Assembly (NCBI GenBank): GCA_902791235.1
Contig: CADAUV010000008.1
Span: 1-36,803 of the forward strand
Source of the DNA: Oscillospiraceae bacterium
GTDB taxonomy: Bacteria > Bacillota > Clostridia > Oscillospirales > Acutalibacteraceae
Direction of reading: 5' to 3'
DNA length: 36,803 bases
Part shown: in pieces, positions 6,591-13,413 of the stretch
Layout: the number at the start of each line of letters is the position of its first letter
Position numbering within the stretch: position 1 is the first letter of the stretch
The notes under the pieces: model-generated
Databases searched by the model: none
What the model saw: the letters and a program-made list of their open reading frames with translations, nothing else
What the model was told of the DNA's origin: nothing
Position numbers and translations under genes: made by a program

Positions 6591-8600
6591 ATGAGGCTAC
6601 TTGGAAGAATAATTGCTGTACTGCTTGCAACTGTAATGCTTTTCGGCGCTGTGCCGACCTTTGCGCTTTCTCAGCACGAAGGTTCAGGCAGAGTGTATTT
6701 TTACAATATATCGGGTGAGAGCGCGCCGACGGCGGACTTCATTCTCATAGAGTCGGACGGGCATTACGGACTTATTGATACGGGCCACAGATATGACGAC
6801 CATATTGTTGATTCGGACGGGACGGTTTACTACTGCGACCCCTCGCCGACTTATTCTCTTTCCTGTCAGCAGGAGGGCAGAAACGGCAGGGACGCTGTTA
6901 AATATTTCGCTGAAACTCTCGGCGTAAGGCACCTTGATTTTATAATTGCGACTCATTCACATTCGGACCATATAGGCGGTGTGCCTGAGATTGCGTCGCT
7001 TGTGTTTGACGATGGCAACGGGGCGTATTCACTTGTTGATGAAAATACGGTGTATTTCTACAAACAGTATTACCATACGAACGGCACCGATGATGACCTC
7101 GGCGACGATACGGATGATACGCAGGAGCAGACCGAAGGGGATGTCAGCGAGAGCGACCCGGAAAGTCAGGGCAGAACGAGCTGGCATAATCAGGCGTATT
7201 TTTATCAGGCTGTAAATGCTATGCAAAACAGACAGAGCGTCCTTGCGGAGCTTTCTCAGGGCATTTCCTTTGAGGAAACCGAGGAACAGAGCCGCTGTGA
7301 TTATTCACAGCTTTTTGCTTCGATGCGCGCGACGGGCAATTTTTCGGGTATGAGATATATCACGGATTCTCAGGCCTCCTATTATGACGACTGCCTGTCG
7401 TTTTACTTCGGTAATTTCAACATAAGATTATACAATCTGTATAATCACCATACTACAAGGAATGAAAATGTCAATTCGATTGTAACCGCTATCACTGACG
7501 GACAGTCCAAGCTTGTGAGCCTTGCCGACATAAATGTTGAGGACAGGGCTGAGCAGAAGCTTGCGCAGGCTGTTGCAGACGATATCGGCAGGGCTGATGT
7601 TGTTAAAATGTCGCACCACGGTATCTATTCGGGCTCTAATTCAAGGGGTATGCTTGACGCGCTCAAGCCCGTTTATGCCGTTGCTACACGCAGATGGATT
7701 GATGTAAACGGCGTAAATCAGAGAGGCGCTTACGCCATGGCGATGACCTATGCCAAGGAAAAGTACAACACCGTTTTCTACGAGGCGGGCTGCAGTGAAA
7801 ACGCCCTTGTTACGCAGTTTAACGATGAAGGCGTGGAGTTTTATAATCTCAGGGGTAGCGGCGACGAGGCGTATTTTGACAGTGCTGACGGTTGTATAGG
7901 AAACCTCAGCATTGAGGACGGCTGGCAGGGCTGGACTGTTGAATGGGGCGATACTAACATAATTGACTACTATTATTATAAGGACTCAGAGATGTTCACG
8001 GGCTGGCTTAAAAGCGAGGGCGAATGGTACCATTTCTCCGAGGACGGACTGATGAATACGGGCTTTCAAACCATAAACGGTACGCTTATGTACTTTAACG
8101 GCAGCGGCCGTTTACAGCACGGCTGGAAGGAGCTTGACGGTAACTGGTACTATATGGGCAACGACGGAATTGTCCGTACAGGATGGGTTAAGATTTACGG
8201 AAAATGGTATCTGTTTTCAAACTCGGGCGTTATGCAGACGGGCTGGGTTAAGGATAACGGCAAGTGGTATTACTTCGGCGACGACGGCAGAATGAAGCTC
8301 GGCTGGGTGCAGCTTGACGGAGAGTGGTATTACTTCGGCAACGACGGCGCAATGCGCACCTTCTGGCAAAAGGTTAATAACAAGTGGTATTATATGAATA
8401 AGTCGGGCGTTATGCAGACGGGCTGGGAAAAGATAAAAGGTTACTATTATTATTTTGATGATAACGGCGTAATGCAGACGGGATGGGTGAGATATCAGAA
8501 TAACTGGTATTACCTGTATTCAAACGGCAGAATGGCTACGGGAAGAGTTTTCATCAGCGGAAGGATGTATCGTTTTGCTTTAAACGGAAAGATGATATGA
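6591..8600 (+). CDS. Secreted metallo-beta-lactamase-fold protein with choline-binding repeats (Pce/CbpE-like)
   Basis: The 669-residue product has a signal peptide (about 1-26, TFALS). A metallo-hydrolase domain follows, with the zinc motif T-H122-S-H124-S-D126-H127-IGG, a later LADIN aspartate (about 313) and SHHG at 341-344, as in ComEC-type or phosphorylcholine-esterase-type domains. Residues 471-669 are ten wall-binding repeats of exactly 20 residues (GW...G.WYYF...G.M.T). An acidic, Asp/Glu-rich insertion (about 164-192) interrupts the hydrolase domain. The architecture resembles pneumococcal Pce/CbpE, which removes phosphorylcholine from teichoic acid, but the substrate here is unknown. 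The start at 6591 follows a GGGAGG site; the frame is open to a TTG at 6567 that lies upstream of the predicted transcription start. Confidence 0.85.
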   Translation: MRLLGRIIAVLLATVMLFGAVPTFALSQHEGSGRVYFYNISGESAPTADFILIESDGHYGLIDTGHRYDDHIVDSDGTVYYCDPSPTYSLSCQQEGRNGRDAVKYFAETLGVRHLDFIIATHSHSDHIGGVPEIASLVFDDGNGAYSLVDENTVYFYKQYYHTNGTDDDLGDDTDDTQEQTEGDVSESDPESQGRTSWHNQAYFYQAVNAMQNRQSVLAELSQGISFEETEEQSRCDYSQLFASMRATGNFSGMRYITDSQASYYDDCLSFYFGNFNIRLYNLYNHHTTRNENVNSIVTAITDGQSKLVSLADINVEDRAEQKLAQAVADDIGRADVVKMSHHGIYSGSNSRGMLDALKPVYAVATRRWIDVNGVNQRGAYAMAMTYAKEKYNTVFYEAGCSENALVTQFNDEGVEFYNLRGSGDEAYFDSADGCIGNLSIEDGWQGWTVEWGDTNIIDYYYYKDSEMFTGWLKSEGEWYHFSEDGLMNTGFQTINGTLMYFNGSGRLQHGWKELDGNWYYMGNDGIVRTGWVKIYGKWYLFSNSGVMQTGWVKDNGKWYYFGDDGRMKLGWVQLDGEWYYFGNDGAMRTFWQKVNNKWYYMNKSGVMQTGWEKIKGYYYYFDDNGVMQTGWVRYQNNWYYLYSNGRMATGRVFISGRMYRFALNGKMI

Positions 8601-8604
8601 TTAC

Positions 8605-8635
8605 AAAAAAACGGAAGGTTTCCTTCCGTTTTTTT
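8605..8635 (+). terminator. Intrinsic terminator after the MBL gene
   Basis: ACGGAAGG (8611-8618) pairs with CCTTCCGT (8622-8629) across a TTT loop and is followed by a T-run. A second, weaker element follows at 8638-8659 (AGGG-TTTT-CCCT, then CCG and seven T), which looks like a partial copy of the first. Confidence 0.88.
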
Positions 8636-8749
8636 GTAGGGTTTTCCCTCCGTTTTTTTATTTGGTAATAATTATTATATATTATTTTAAAATAATTTAA
8701 AAAAGGTCTTTTCAAACTCTTATTTTTATGTTATTATATACACTGACCA

Positions 8750-8767
8750 TTGTTAACAAATTAACAA
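8750..8767. promoter_or_regulatory. Rex operator (redox-sensing repressor site)
   Basis: TTGTTAACAAATTAACAA is a perfect match to the clostridial Rex consensus TTGTTAA-N4-TTAACAA. Rex represses fermentation and hydrogenase genes when NADH is low and releases when NADH is high. The site overlaps the -35 region of the likely hydrogenase promoter and lies about 46 bases upstream of the hndA ATG. The rex gene itself is not in the window. Confidence 0.9.
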
Positions 8768-8780
8768 TCGTCGCTATTAT
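8753..8780 (+). promoter_or_regulatory. Promoter of the hydrogenase operon
   Basis: A TATTAT -10 element lies at 8775-8780. The -35 is either TTAACA (8753-8758, spacing 16) or TTGTTA (8750-8755, spacing 19). In both cases it lies inside the Rex box, so bound Rex would block RNA polymerase directly. The 100 bases upstream are strongly AT-rich, which may act as an UP-like element. Confidence 0.65.
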
Positions 8781-8813
8781 AGGATAAGTAAATTTAATGA
8801 AGGGAGTAAACTT

Positions 8814-9311
8814 ATGCAGAAAAAAATGAGTAAAATTCCTTTTAACGGCACACCTGAGCAGAAAGCTCAGCTTATGGCTGTCATTGACGAGCATAAAGCT
8901 GATAAAAGCACTCTTATGGCAGTGATGCAGAAGGCTCAGGATATCTACGGCTATCTTCCTCTTGAGGTGCAGGAAATGATTGCCGAGGGTATGGATGTAC
9001 CGCTTGAAAAGGTATTCGGAGTAGCAACCTTTTACGCTCAGTTCTCACTTTCACCGAAGGGTGATTACAACATCTCGGTATGTATGGGAACTGCCTGCTA
9101 TGTAAAGGGCGCACAGGCACTTATCGACGAGCTTCAGAATGAGCTTAACATCGGCGTCGGCGAATGTACTGAGGACGGTAAGTTTTCAATTGAAGCGTGC
9201 AGATGCATCGGTGCCTGCGGTCTCGGTCCCGTGCTCACTGTAAACGAAGAGGTTTACGGCAAGCTTACAAAGAAGGATGTTGCAGGTATTGTTGAAAAAT
9301 ACACCGCGTAA
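8814..9311 (+). CDS. hndA: NADH-linked hydrogenase subunit, NuoE-like (HndA/HydC)
   Basis: This 165-residue protein is the thioredoxin-like [2Fe-2S] subunit of the trimeric/tetrameric NADH- or NADP-dependent [FeFe]-hydrogenase, homologous to NuoE. It has a helical N-terminus and the motif YGYLPLEVQ. The cluster ligands are C90 and C95 (CMGTAC) with C131 and C135 (CIGAC). The GGGAG site lies 7 bases before the ATG. It is the first gene behind the Rex-box promoter; unusually, six other genes separate it from the remaining hydrogenase subunits. Confidence 0.92.
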   Translation: MQKKMSKIPFNGTPEQKAQLMAVIDEHKADKSTLMAVMQKAQDIYGYLPLEVQEMIAEGMDVPLEKVFGVATFYAQFSLSPKGDYNISVCMGTACYVKGAQALIDELQNELNIGVGECTEDGKFSIEACRCIGACGLGPVLTVNEEVYGKLTKKDVAGIVEKYTA

Positions 9312-9330
9312 AAGATAAGGAATTACTGAT

Positions 9331-9684
9331 ATGAAAATCAAAGAAATGCAGGAGCTTCTTGATGCTGAGGTTCTCTGCTGTGAAGAAAATACGGACCGTC
9401 ATGTGTATTCTGCCTGCGGCTGTGATTTAATGAGCGATGTCCTTGCTTATGTCAAGGACCAGGCGGTTTTACTCACAGGTCTTGTTAACCCACAGGTTAT
9501 CCGTACTGCCGTAATGATGGATATGATTTGTATTGTTTTTGTGCGCTCAAAGGCGCCCACGCCTGAAATGCTCAAGCTTGCCGAGGAAAGCGGAATTGTT
9601 GTTATGCAAACCAGCAAGAGGCTTTATGAGGCTTGCGGTATTCTTTACTCAAACGGCCTTGCAGGCAATAAGGTGAAAAATTGA
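9331..9684 (+). CDS. DRTGG-domain protein
   Basis: The 117-residue cytoplasmic protein consists of one DRTGG-type domain, a fold named after an HPr-kinase-like motif and found in regulatory proteins; its ligand is unknown. It has a two-segment pattern with VYSACGCDLMSDVLAYV near the middle and SGIVVMQTSKRLYEACGIL at the end. Several cysteines are present (CC and CGC near the N-terminal half), which might be redox-responsive. A related gene occurs at 11389, so the module has two such proteins on either side of the sensory hydrogenase homologue. No enzyme motif is seen. Confidence 0.75.
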   Translation: MKIKEMQELLDAEVLCCEENTDRHVYSACGCDLMSDVLAYVKDQAVLLTGLVNPQVIRTAVMMDMICIVFVRSKAPTPEMLKLAEESGIVVMQTSKRLYEACGILYSNGLAGNKVKN

Positions 9685-10106
9685 GCGACGAATTAGTTTT
9701 TCATTTTGATATTGACGGCGATGATTTTACATCAGCCGGTCAGGCATCGGTACAAATCAAGAAAATTTTACGGCAATTAGGTCTTCCCTCGGAGATTATC
9801 AGGCGTGTTTCAATCGCTATGTACGAGGGCGAGATTAATATGGTTATTCACGCGAACGGCGGCGATGTTGATGTCAGGGTTACCGAGGAGTATATTGAAA
9901 TGATACTCTCCGATAAGGGCCCCGGTATCAAGGATGTTGAGCAGGCTATGCAGGAGGGTTACTCCACTGCCTCCGACACCACGCGCTCGCTCGGCTTCGG
10001 CGCAGGTATGGGACTTCCCAATATGAAGCGCTATACCGACTATATGAATATAGAGTCAACAGTCGGCGTGGGTACAACGGTTACTATGAGGGTTAATATC
10101 CAGTAG
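9681..10106 (+). CDS. RsbW/SpoIIAB-like serine kinase / anti-sigma-type ATPase
   Basis: The 141-residue product is a stand-alone HATPase_c domain of the RsbW/SpoIIAB class. It has an N-box region YEGEINMVIHANGG, a G1-like box DKGPGIKD and a G2-like region GFGAGMGLPNMKRY. Such proteins phosphorylate STAS-domain partners or bind sigma factors. No STAS protein or sigma factor gene is seen nearby, so its partner is unknown. It starts at TTG, overlapping the DRTGG stop by 4 bases, with an AAGGTG site upstream. Homologues in the same context occur in other Firmicutes and Thermotogae hydrogenase clusters. Confidence 0.82.
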   Translation: MSDELVFHFDIDGDDFTSAGQASVQIKKILRQLGLPSEIIRRVSIAMYEGEINMVIHANGGDVDVRVTEEYIEMILSDKGPGIKDVEQAMQEGYSTASDTTRSLGFGAGMGLPNMKRYTDYMNIESTVGVGTTVTMRVNIQ

Positions 10107-10141
10107 TGCCTTTTATATACAGAAAGGCTATGTGAACAGCT

Positions 10142-11392
10142 ATGCATAACTATGAACATTCCGTCCTGCTTGACAGCAGTAAGTGCACGGGCTGTACAAC
10201 CTGCTTAAAGCACTGTCCGACGGAAGCTATACGCATTCTCGGCCACGCGGTTATCAACGACACAAGGTGTATCGACTGCGGCGAGTGCATAAGGAACTGT
10301 CCGCATCAGGCGAAAAAAGCAGTCTGCTCAAAGCTTGAGAATATGGACAGGTTCAAGTATAAAATTGCTCTGCCTGCGCCCACGCTTTACGGTCAGTTTG
10401 ATAATCTTGACGATGTGGACTATGTACTTGACGGTCTCCTGCGTATAGGCTTTGATGATGTGTTTGAGGTTTCCAAGGCGGCTGAATTCGTATCGGCATA
10501 CACAAGGATTTATCTCAACACACCCGGGGTTAAAAAACCTGTTATCAGCTCTGCCTGTCCTGTTATAGTTAGGCTTATAGGGCTGAGGTTCCCCTCACTT
10601 AATGAAAATATACTTCATATGCTTCCTCCTATGGAGGTTGCCGCAAGGCTTGCGAGGGAGCGTGCGCTTGAAAACCATCCTGAGCTGAAGCCTGAGGATA
10701 TAGGAGTTTGCTTTATCTCTCCTTGTCCTGCGAAGGTGAGCTATGTCAAGAACGGTTTTGCGGATTACGAGAGTCAGGTCGACGAGGTCGTTTCAATGAG
10801 CGATATTTATTTTCAGCTCATCGGCGAAATGTCGCCGGACAATGAAATCAAATCCCTTAACGAATCGGGCATTATAGGAATCGGATGGGCAAGCTCGGGC
10901 GGCGAGTCGGCTGCGCTTTTCAATGAAAATTATCTTGCGGCTGACGGCATTGAAAATGTAATAAGAGTCCTCGACCAGATTGAAAACGGCAATATACCGA
11001 AGCTTCAGTTCATTGAGCTTAACGCCTGCCCCGGCGGCTGCGTAGGCGGTGTAATGGCAGTTGAAAATCCGTTTGTCGCAAAGGCAAGGCTTCAGGCGCT
11101 TCGCCACTATCTGCCCGTGTCGCAGAACAGGCTTTCAAAGGATGAACAGAAATACATACCCGAAAGCTATATGTTTGACGAGCTTCCTGAGTATCACCCG
11201 ATTACAAGGCTTTCCGACAGTATGATTGAGTCAATGAAAATGATGGCGGACATACAGAAGATTAAGGAAACGCTTCCGGGTATCGACTGCGGCGCATGCG
11301 GTGCGCCGAGCTGCAGAGCTTTTGCGGAGGACATAGTAAGAAATAAAACAATAATGGACGGCTGTCCGTTAATTAAGGATGATGAAAAATGA
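10142..11392 (+). CDS. Sensory-type [FeFe]-hydrogenase homologue with C-terminal Fe-S domain
   Basis: The 416-residue product has two N-terminal ferredoxin motifs (CTGCTTCLKHCP, CIDCGECIRNCP), a hydrogenase large-subunit core, and a C-terminal 4Fe-4S domain (C383, C386, C391, C408) like that of RnfB. The H-cluster motifs are altered. Motif L1 reads S-S-A138-C139-P in place of T-S-C-C-P, so the proton-transfer cysteine is Ala. Motif L2 reads S-P-C195-P-A-K198, and motif L3 reads E-L-N-A-C296-P-G-G-C300. All four cluster-ligand cysteines remain. Loss of the proton-relay Cys and of two methionines is characteristic of putative H2 sensors (HydS-like). No PAS domain is fused. The ribosome site is weak (GAAAGG, about 15 bases upstream). 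Confidence 0.85.
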   Translation: MHNYEHSVLLDSSKCTGCTTCLKHCPTEAIRILGHAVINDTRCIDCGECIRNCPHQAKKAVCSKLENMDRFKYKIALPAPTLYGQFDNLDDVDYVLDGLLRIGFDDVFEVSKAAEFVSAYTRIYLNTPGVKKPVISSACPVIVRLIGLRFPSLNENILHMLPPMEVAARLARERALENHPELKPEDIGVCFISPCPAKVSYVKNGFADYESQVDEVVSMSDIYFQLIGEMSPDNEIKSLNESGIIGIGWASSGGESAALFNENYLAADGIENVIRVLDQIENGNIPKLQFIELNACPGGCVGGVMAVENPFVAKARLQALRHYLPVSQNRLSKDEQKYIPESYMFDELPEYHPITRLSDSMIESMKMMADIQKIKETLPGIDCGACGAPSCRAFAEDIVRNKTIMDGCPLIKDDEK

Positions 11393-11715
11393 CAGTGAAG
11401 GAGCTTTGCGACGACTGCGGATTTGAGGCGCTCTGTCTGCCCGAGGCTGACAGGGAGGTACACGGCGCGTATATCGGCGATTTGCTCAGTTGGGTTATGG
11501 GCAGAGCGCAGGAGGATAACGCTTGGATAACAATTATGAATAATATAAATGTTATTGCGGTTGCCTCGCTTTCCGATGTTGCGTGCGTGATTCTCGCCGA
11601 GGGCGTTACTCTTGACGAGGAGCTTAAAGCTACGGCTGTGCAGAAGGGCATTAATGTTCTCTGCTCGCAGAAACCGTCATTTGAAACAGCAATGAGTATT
11701 ATCGGTAAAATCTGA
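11389..11715 (+). CDS. Second DRTGG-domain-like protein
   Basis: The 108-residue product resembles the protein at 9331 in length and layout: an N-terminal MTVKELCDDCGFEAL, a central VHGAYIGDLLSWVMGRA, and a C-terminal QKGINVLCSQKPSFETAMSI that aligns with the end of the first DRTGG protein. It is cytoplasmic with no catalytic motif visible. It overlaps the hydrogenase homologue by 4 bases (ATGA). The pairing of two divergent copies suggests a heterodimer or two different ligand inputs; this is inference. Confidence 0.72.
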   Translation: MTVKELCDDCGFEALCLPEADREVHGAYIGDLLSWVMGRAQEDNAWITIMNNINVIAVASLSDVACVILAEGVTLDEELKATAVQKGINVLCSQKPSFETAMSIIGKI

Positions 11716-12458
11716 TGAACAGATACTATTATGATATGCACCTTCATTCCTGCCTGTCGCCGTGTGCCGACAACGACAACACGCCGAATAATATCGCAGG
11801 AATGGCAACCATCTGCGGTCTTAATATAATCGCCCTGACGGACCATAACACCTGTAAGAATTGTCCCGCTTTTTTTGAAGCGTGCAAAAGGTACGGTCTG
11901 ATTGGCGTTGCGGGCTGCGAGCTTACGACAAGCGAGGATATTCATGTAATCTGTCTTTTTGAGGAGCTTGAGGACGCTATGGCGTTTGACGCTGACCTTC
12001 AGGGGCACAGGGTGCTTATTAAAAACAGGATCGATATTTTCGGCGACCAGCTCATCCTTGACGGCGAGGATAACCTAATCGGCACGGAGGATAATTTCCT
12101 CTCAAACGCAACCGACCTCTCGGTTGAGGATGTGCCCGAATATGTAAGCCGTTTTAACGGAATATGCTATCCCGCTCATATCGACAGGCAGTCAAACGGC
12201 ATTATCGCAGTTCTCGGTACCTTCCCCGAAACTCCGCATTTTGATATCGTGGAGATTAACAGGAGGGAGAAGGCGGAGGAGTATATCAGGGATTATCACC
12301 TTGAGGACAAGAGGGTTGTGGTAAGCTCGGACGCCCATTACCTCACGGATATGAGGGATAAAGAAAATTATTTTGAGCTTGATGACGAGCCGTACAGCGC
12401 GGCTAAGGTCAGAAAAGAGTTATTTAAATTACTGAAAAATGAAGGAACTCTCACTTAA
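11715..12458 (+). CDS. PHP-domain phosphoesterase with cysteine pairs at the metal site
   Basis: The 247-residue product is a PHP-family metal-dependent phosphoesterase. The visible metal ligands are D7-M-H9-L-H11, T-D43-H44, E69, H77 and a late S-S-D-A-H motif, with a central YPAHIDRQ. Two cysteine pairs sit beside the metal motifs: C13/C17 (HSCLSPC) and C47/C50 (TCKNC). This is suggestive of redox sensitivity or an Fe-S site. The ATG overlaps the preceding stop (TGATG). The substrate is unknown; related PHP enzymes cleave nucleotide or sugar phosphate esters. The gene belongs to the cluster between hndA and hndB. Confidence 0.85.
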   Translation: MNRYYYDMHLHSCLSPCADNDNTPNNIAGMATICGLNIIALTDHNTCKNCPAFFEACKRYGLIGVAGCELTTSEDIHVICLFEELEDAMAFDADLQGHRVLIKNRIDIFGDQLILDGEDNLIGTEDNFLSNATDLSVEDVPEYVSRFNGICYPAHIDRQSNGIIAVLGTFPETPHFDIVEINRREKAEEYIRDYHLEDKRVVVSSDAHYLTDMRDKENYFELDDEPYSAAKVRKELFKLLKNEGTLT

Positions 12459-12990
12459 TATACTTGATGTTGCTGAGAATTCGGTGAAGGCAGGCGCAAG
12501 CCTGACGGAAATTCTCATCGACGAAAATGATGAAACGCTTGTGCTGACAATAAAGGACGACGGTTGCGGTATGAGCGGGGAGATTGTGAAATCGGTCATC
12601 GACCCTTTTTACACCACCCGAACCACACGCAAGGTCGGTCTCGGTATTCCGCTTTTAAAGCTCGCCTGCGAGCAGACGGGCGGCACGCTTGATATCAAAT
12701 CAAGAACGGCGGAGGAGTACCCCGATGACCACGGCACTCAGGTTACAGCCACTTTTTACAAGCAGCATCTTGATTTTACACCGCTCGGCGATGTTGTTTC
12801 ATCAATCTTGACGCTCATTCAGGGGCATCCCGATACGGACTTTTATTTCCGTCATACCTTTGTCGGCGGCGAAGCTTATGTCGACACAAGGGAGCTTAGG
12901 CAGGTGCTTGGCGATGTACCGCTTAACAGCTATGAGGTTATAAAGTGGATTGAGGAGTATCTCAATGAGCAGTACCAAGGCAATAATTAA
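12439..12990 (+). CDS. Histidine-kinase-like ATPase without phosphoacceptor domain
   Basis: The 183-residue product has an HATPase_c domain: NILDVAENSVKAGAS (N-box), DDGCGMS (G1) and GLGIPLLK (G2). No HisKA dimerisation/phosphoacceptor segment and no membrane or sensor domain are present. The last 75 residues (from about DFTPLGDVV) form a separate small alpha/beta region of unknown role. It overlaps the PHP gene by 20 bases. No response regulator is seen nearby, so it may signal through protein contact or to one of its unusual neighbours. Confidence 0.82.
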   Translation: MKELSLNILDVAENSVKAGASLTEILIDENDETLVLTIKDDGCGMSGEIVKSVIDPFYTTRTTRKVGLGIPLLKLACEQTGGTLDIKSRTAEEYPDDHGTQVTATFYKQHLDFTPLGDVVSSILTLIQGHPDTDFYFRHTFVGGEAYVDTRELRQVLGDVPLNSYEVIKWIEEYLNEQYQGNN

Positions 12991-13026
12991 TTTATAATAA
13001 ATAAGTTATAGGAAGGAAGAAGGCTT

Positions 13027-13398
13027 ATGAAATCTTTAGCTGAATTACAGGCAATCAGGGACAAGATGAAGGACAAGGTTGTTCTTCGCGAGGGCAGCGG
13101 CGACACAAGAGTTGTTGTCGGCATGGCAACCTGCGGTATTGCGGCAGGCGCGCGTCCCGTACTCAACAAGTTTGTTGAGGAGGTCAACGAGGCAGGACTT
13201 ACCGATAAGGTAACTGTTTCGCAGACAGGCTGCATAGGTATCTGTCAGTACGAACCCGTCGTTGAGGTTTTCGAGGCAGGTAAGGAAAAGGTTACTTATG
13301 TTAAGATGACTCCTGAAAAGGCTCATGAGGTTGTTGAAAAGCACCTTAAGGGCGGTCAGGTAGTTACTGAGTATACCATTACTAACGACCAGATTTAA
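13027..13398 (+). CDS. hndB: Hydrogenase [2Fe-2S]-type small subunit (HndB-like)
   Basis: The 123-residue product is a thioredoxin-like ferredoxin domain homologous to HndB of NADP-reducing hydrogenases. Cysteines seen are C36 (TCGIAAGAR) and C69/C73 (CIGIC). The fourth ligand position of the usual C-x4-C pair is Gly rather than Cys, so cluster ligation may be incomplete or use another residue. A GGAAGGAAG site precedes the ATG. It is 15 bases upstream of hndC and is expected to be a subunit of the same complex. Confidence 0.88.
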   Translation: MKSLAELQAIRDKMKDKVVLREGSGDTRVVVGMATCGIAAGARPVLNKFVEEVNEAGLTDKVTVSQTGCIGICQYEPVVEVFEAGKEKVTYVKMTPEKAHEVVEKHLKGGQVVTEYTITNDQI

Positions 13399-13413
13399 CA
13401 GGAGGAAAGGTTA

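Noticed and set aside
8001..8597. Regular repeats of about 60 bases that could suggest a CRISPR array or satellite
   Set aside because: They encode the 20-residue choline-binding repeats in one continuous frame, and the DNA between copies is not spacer-like.
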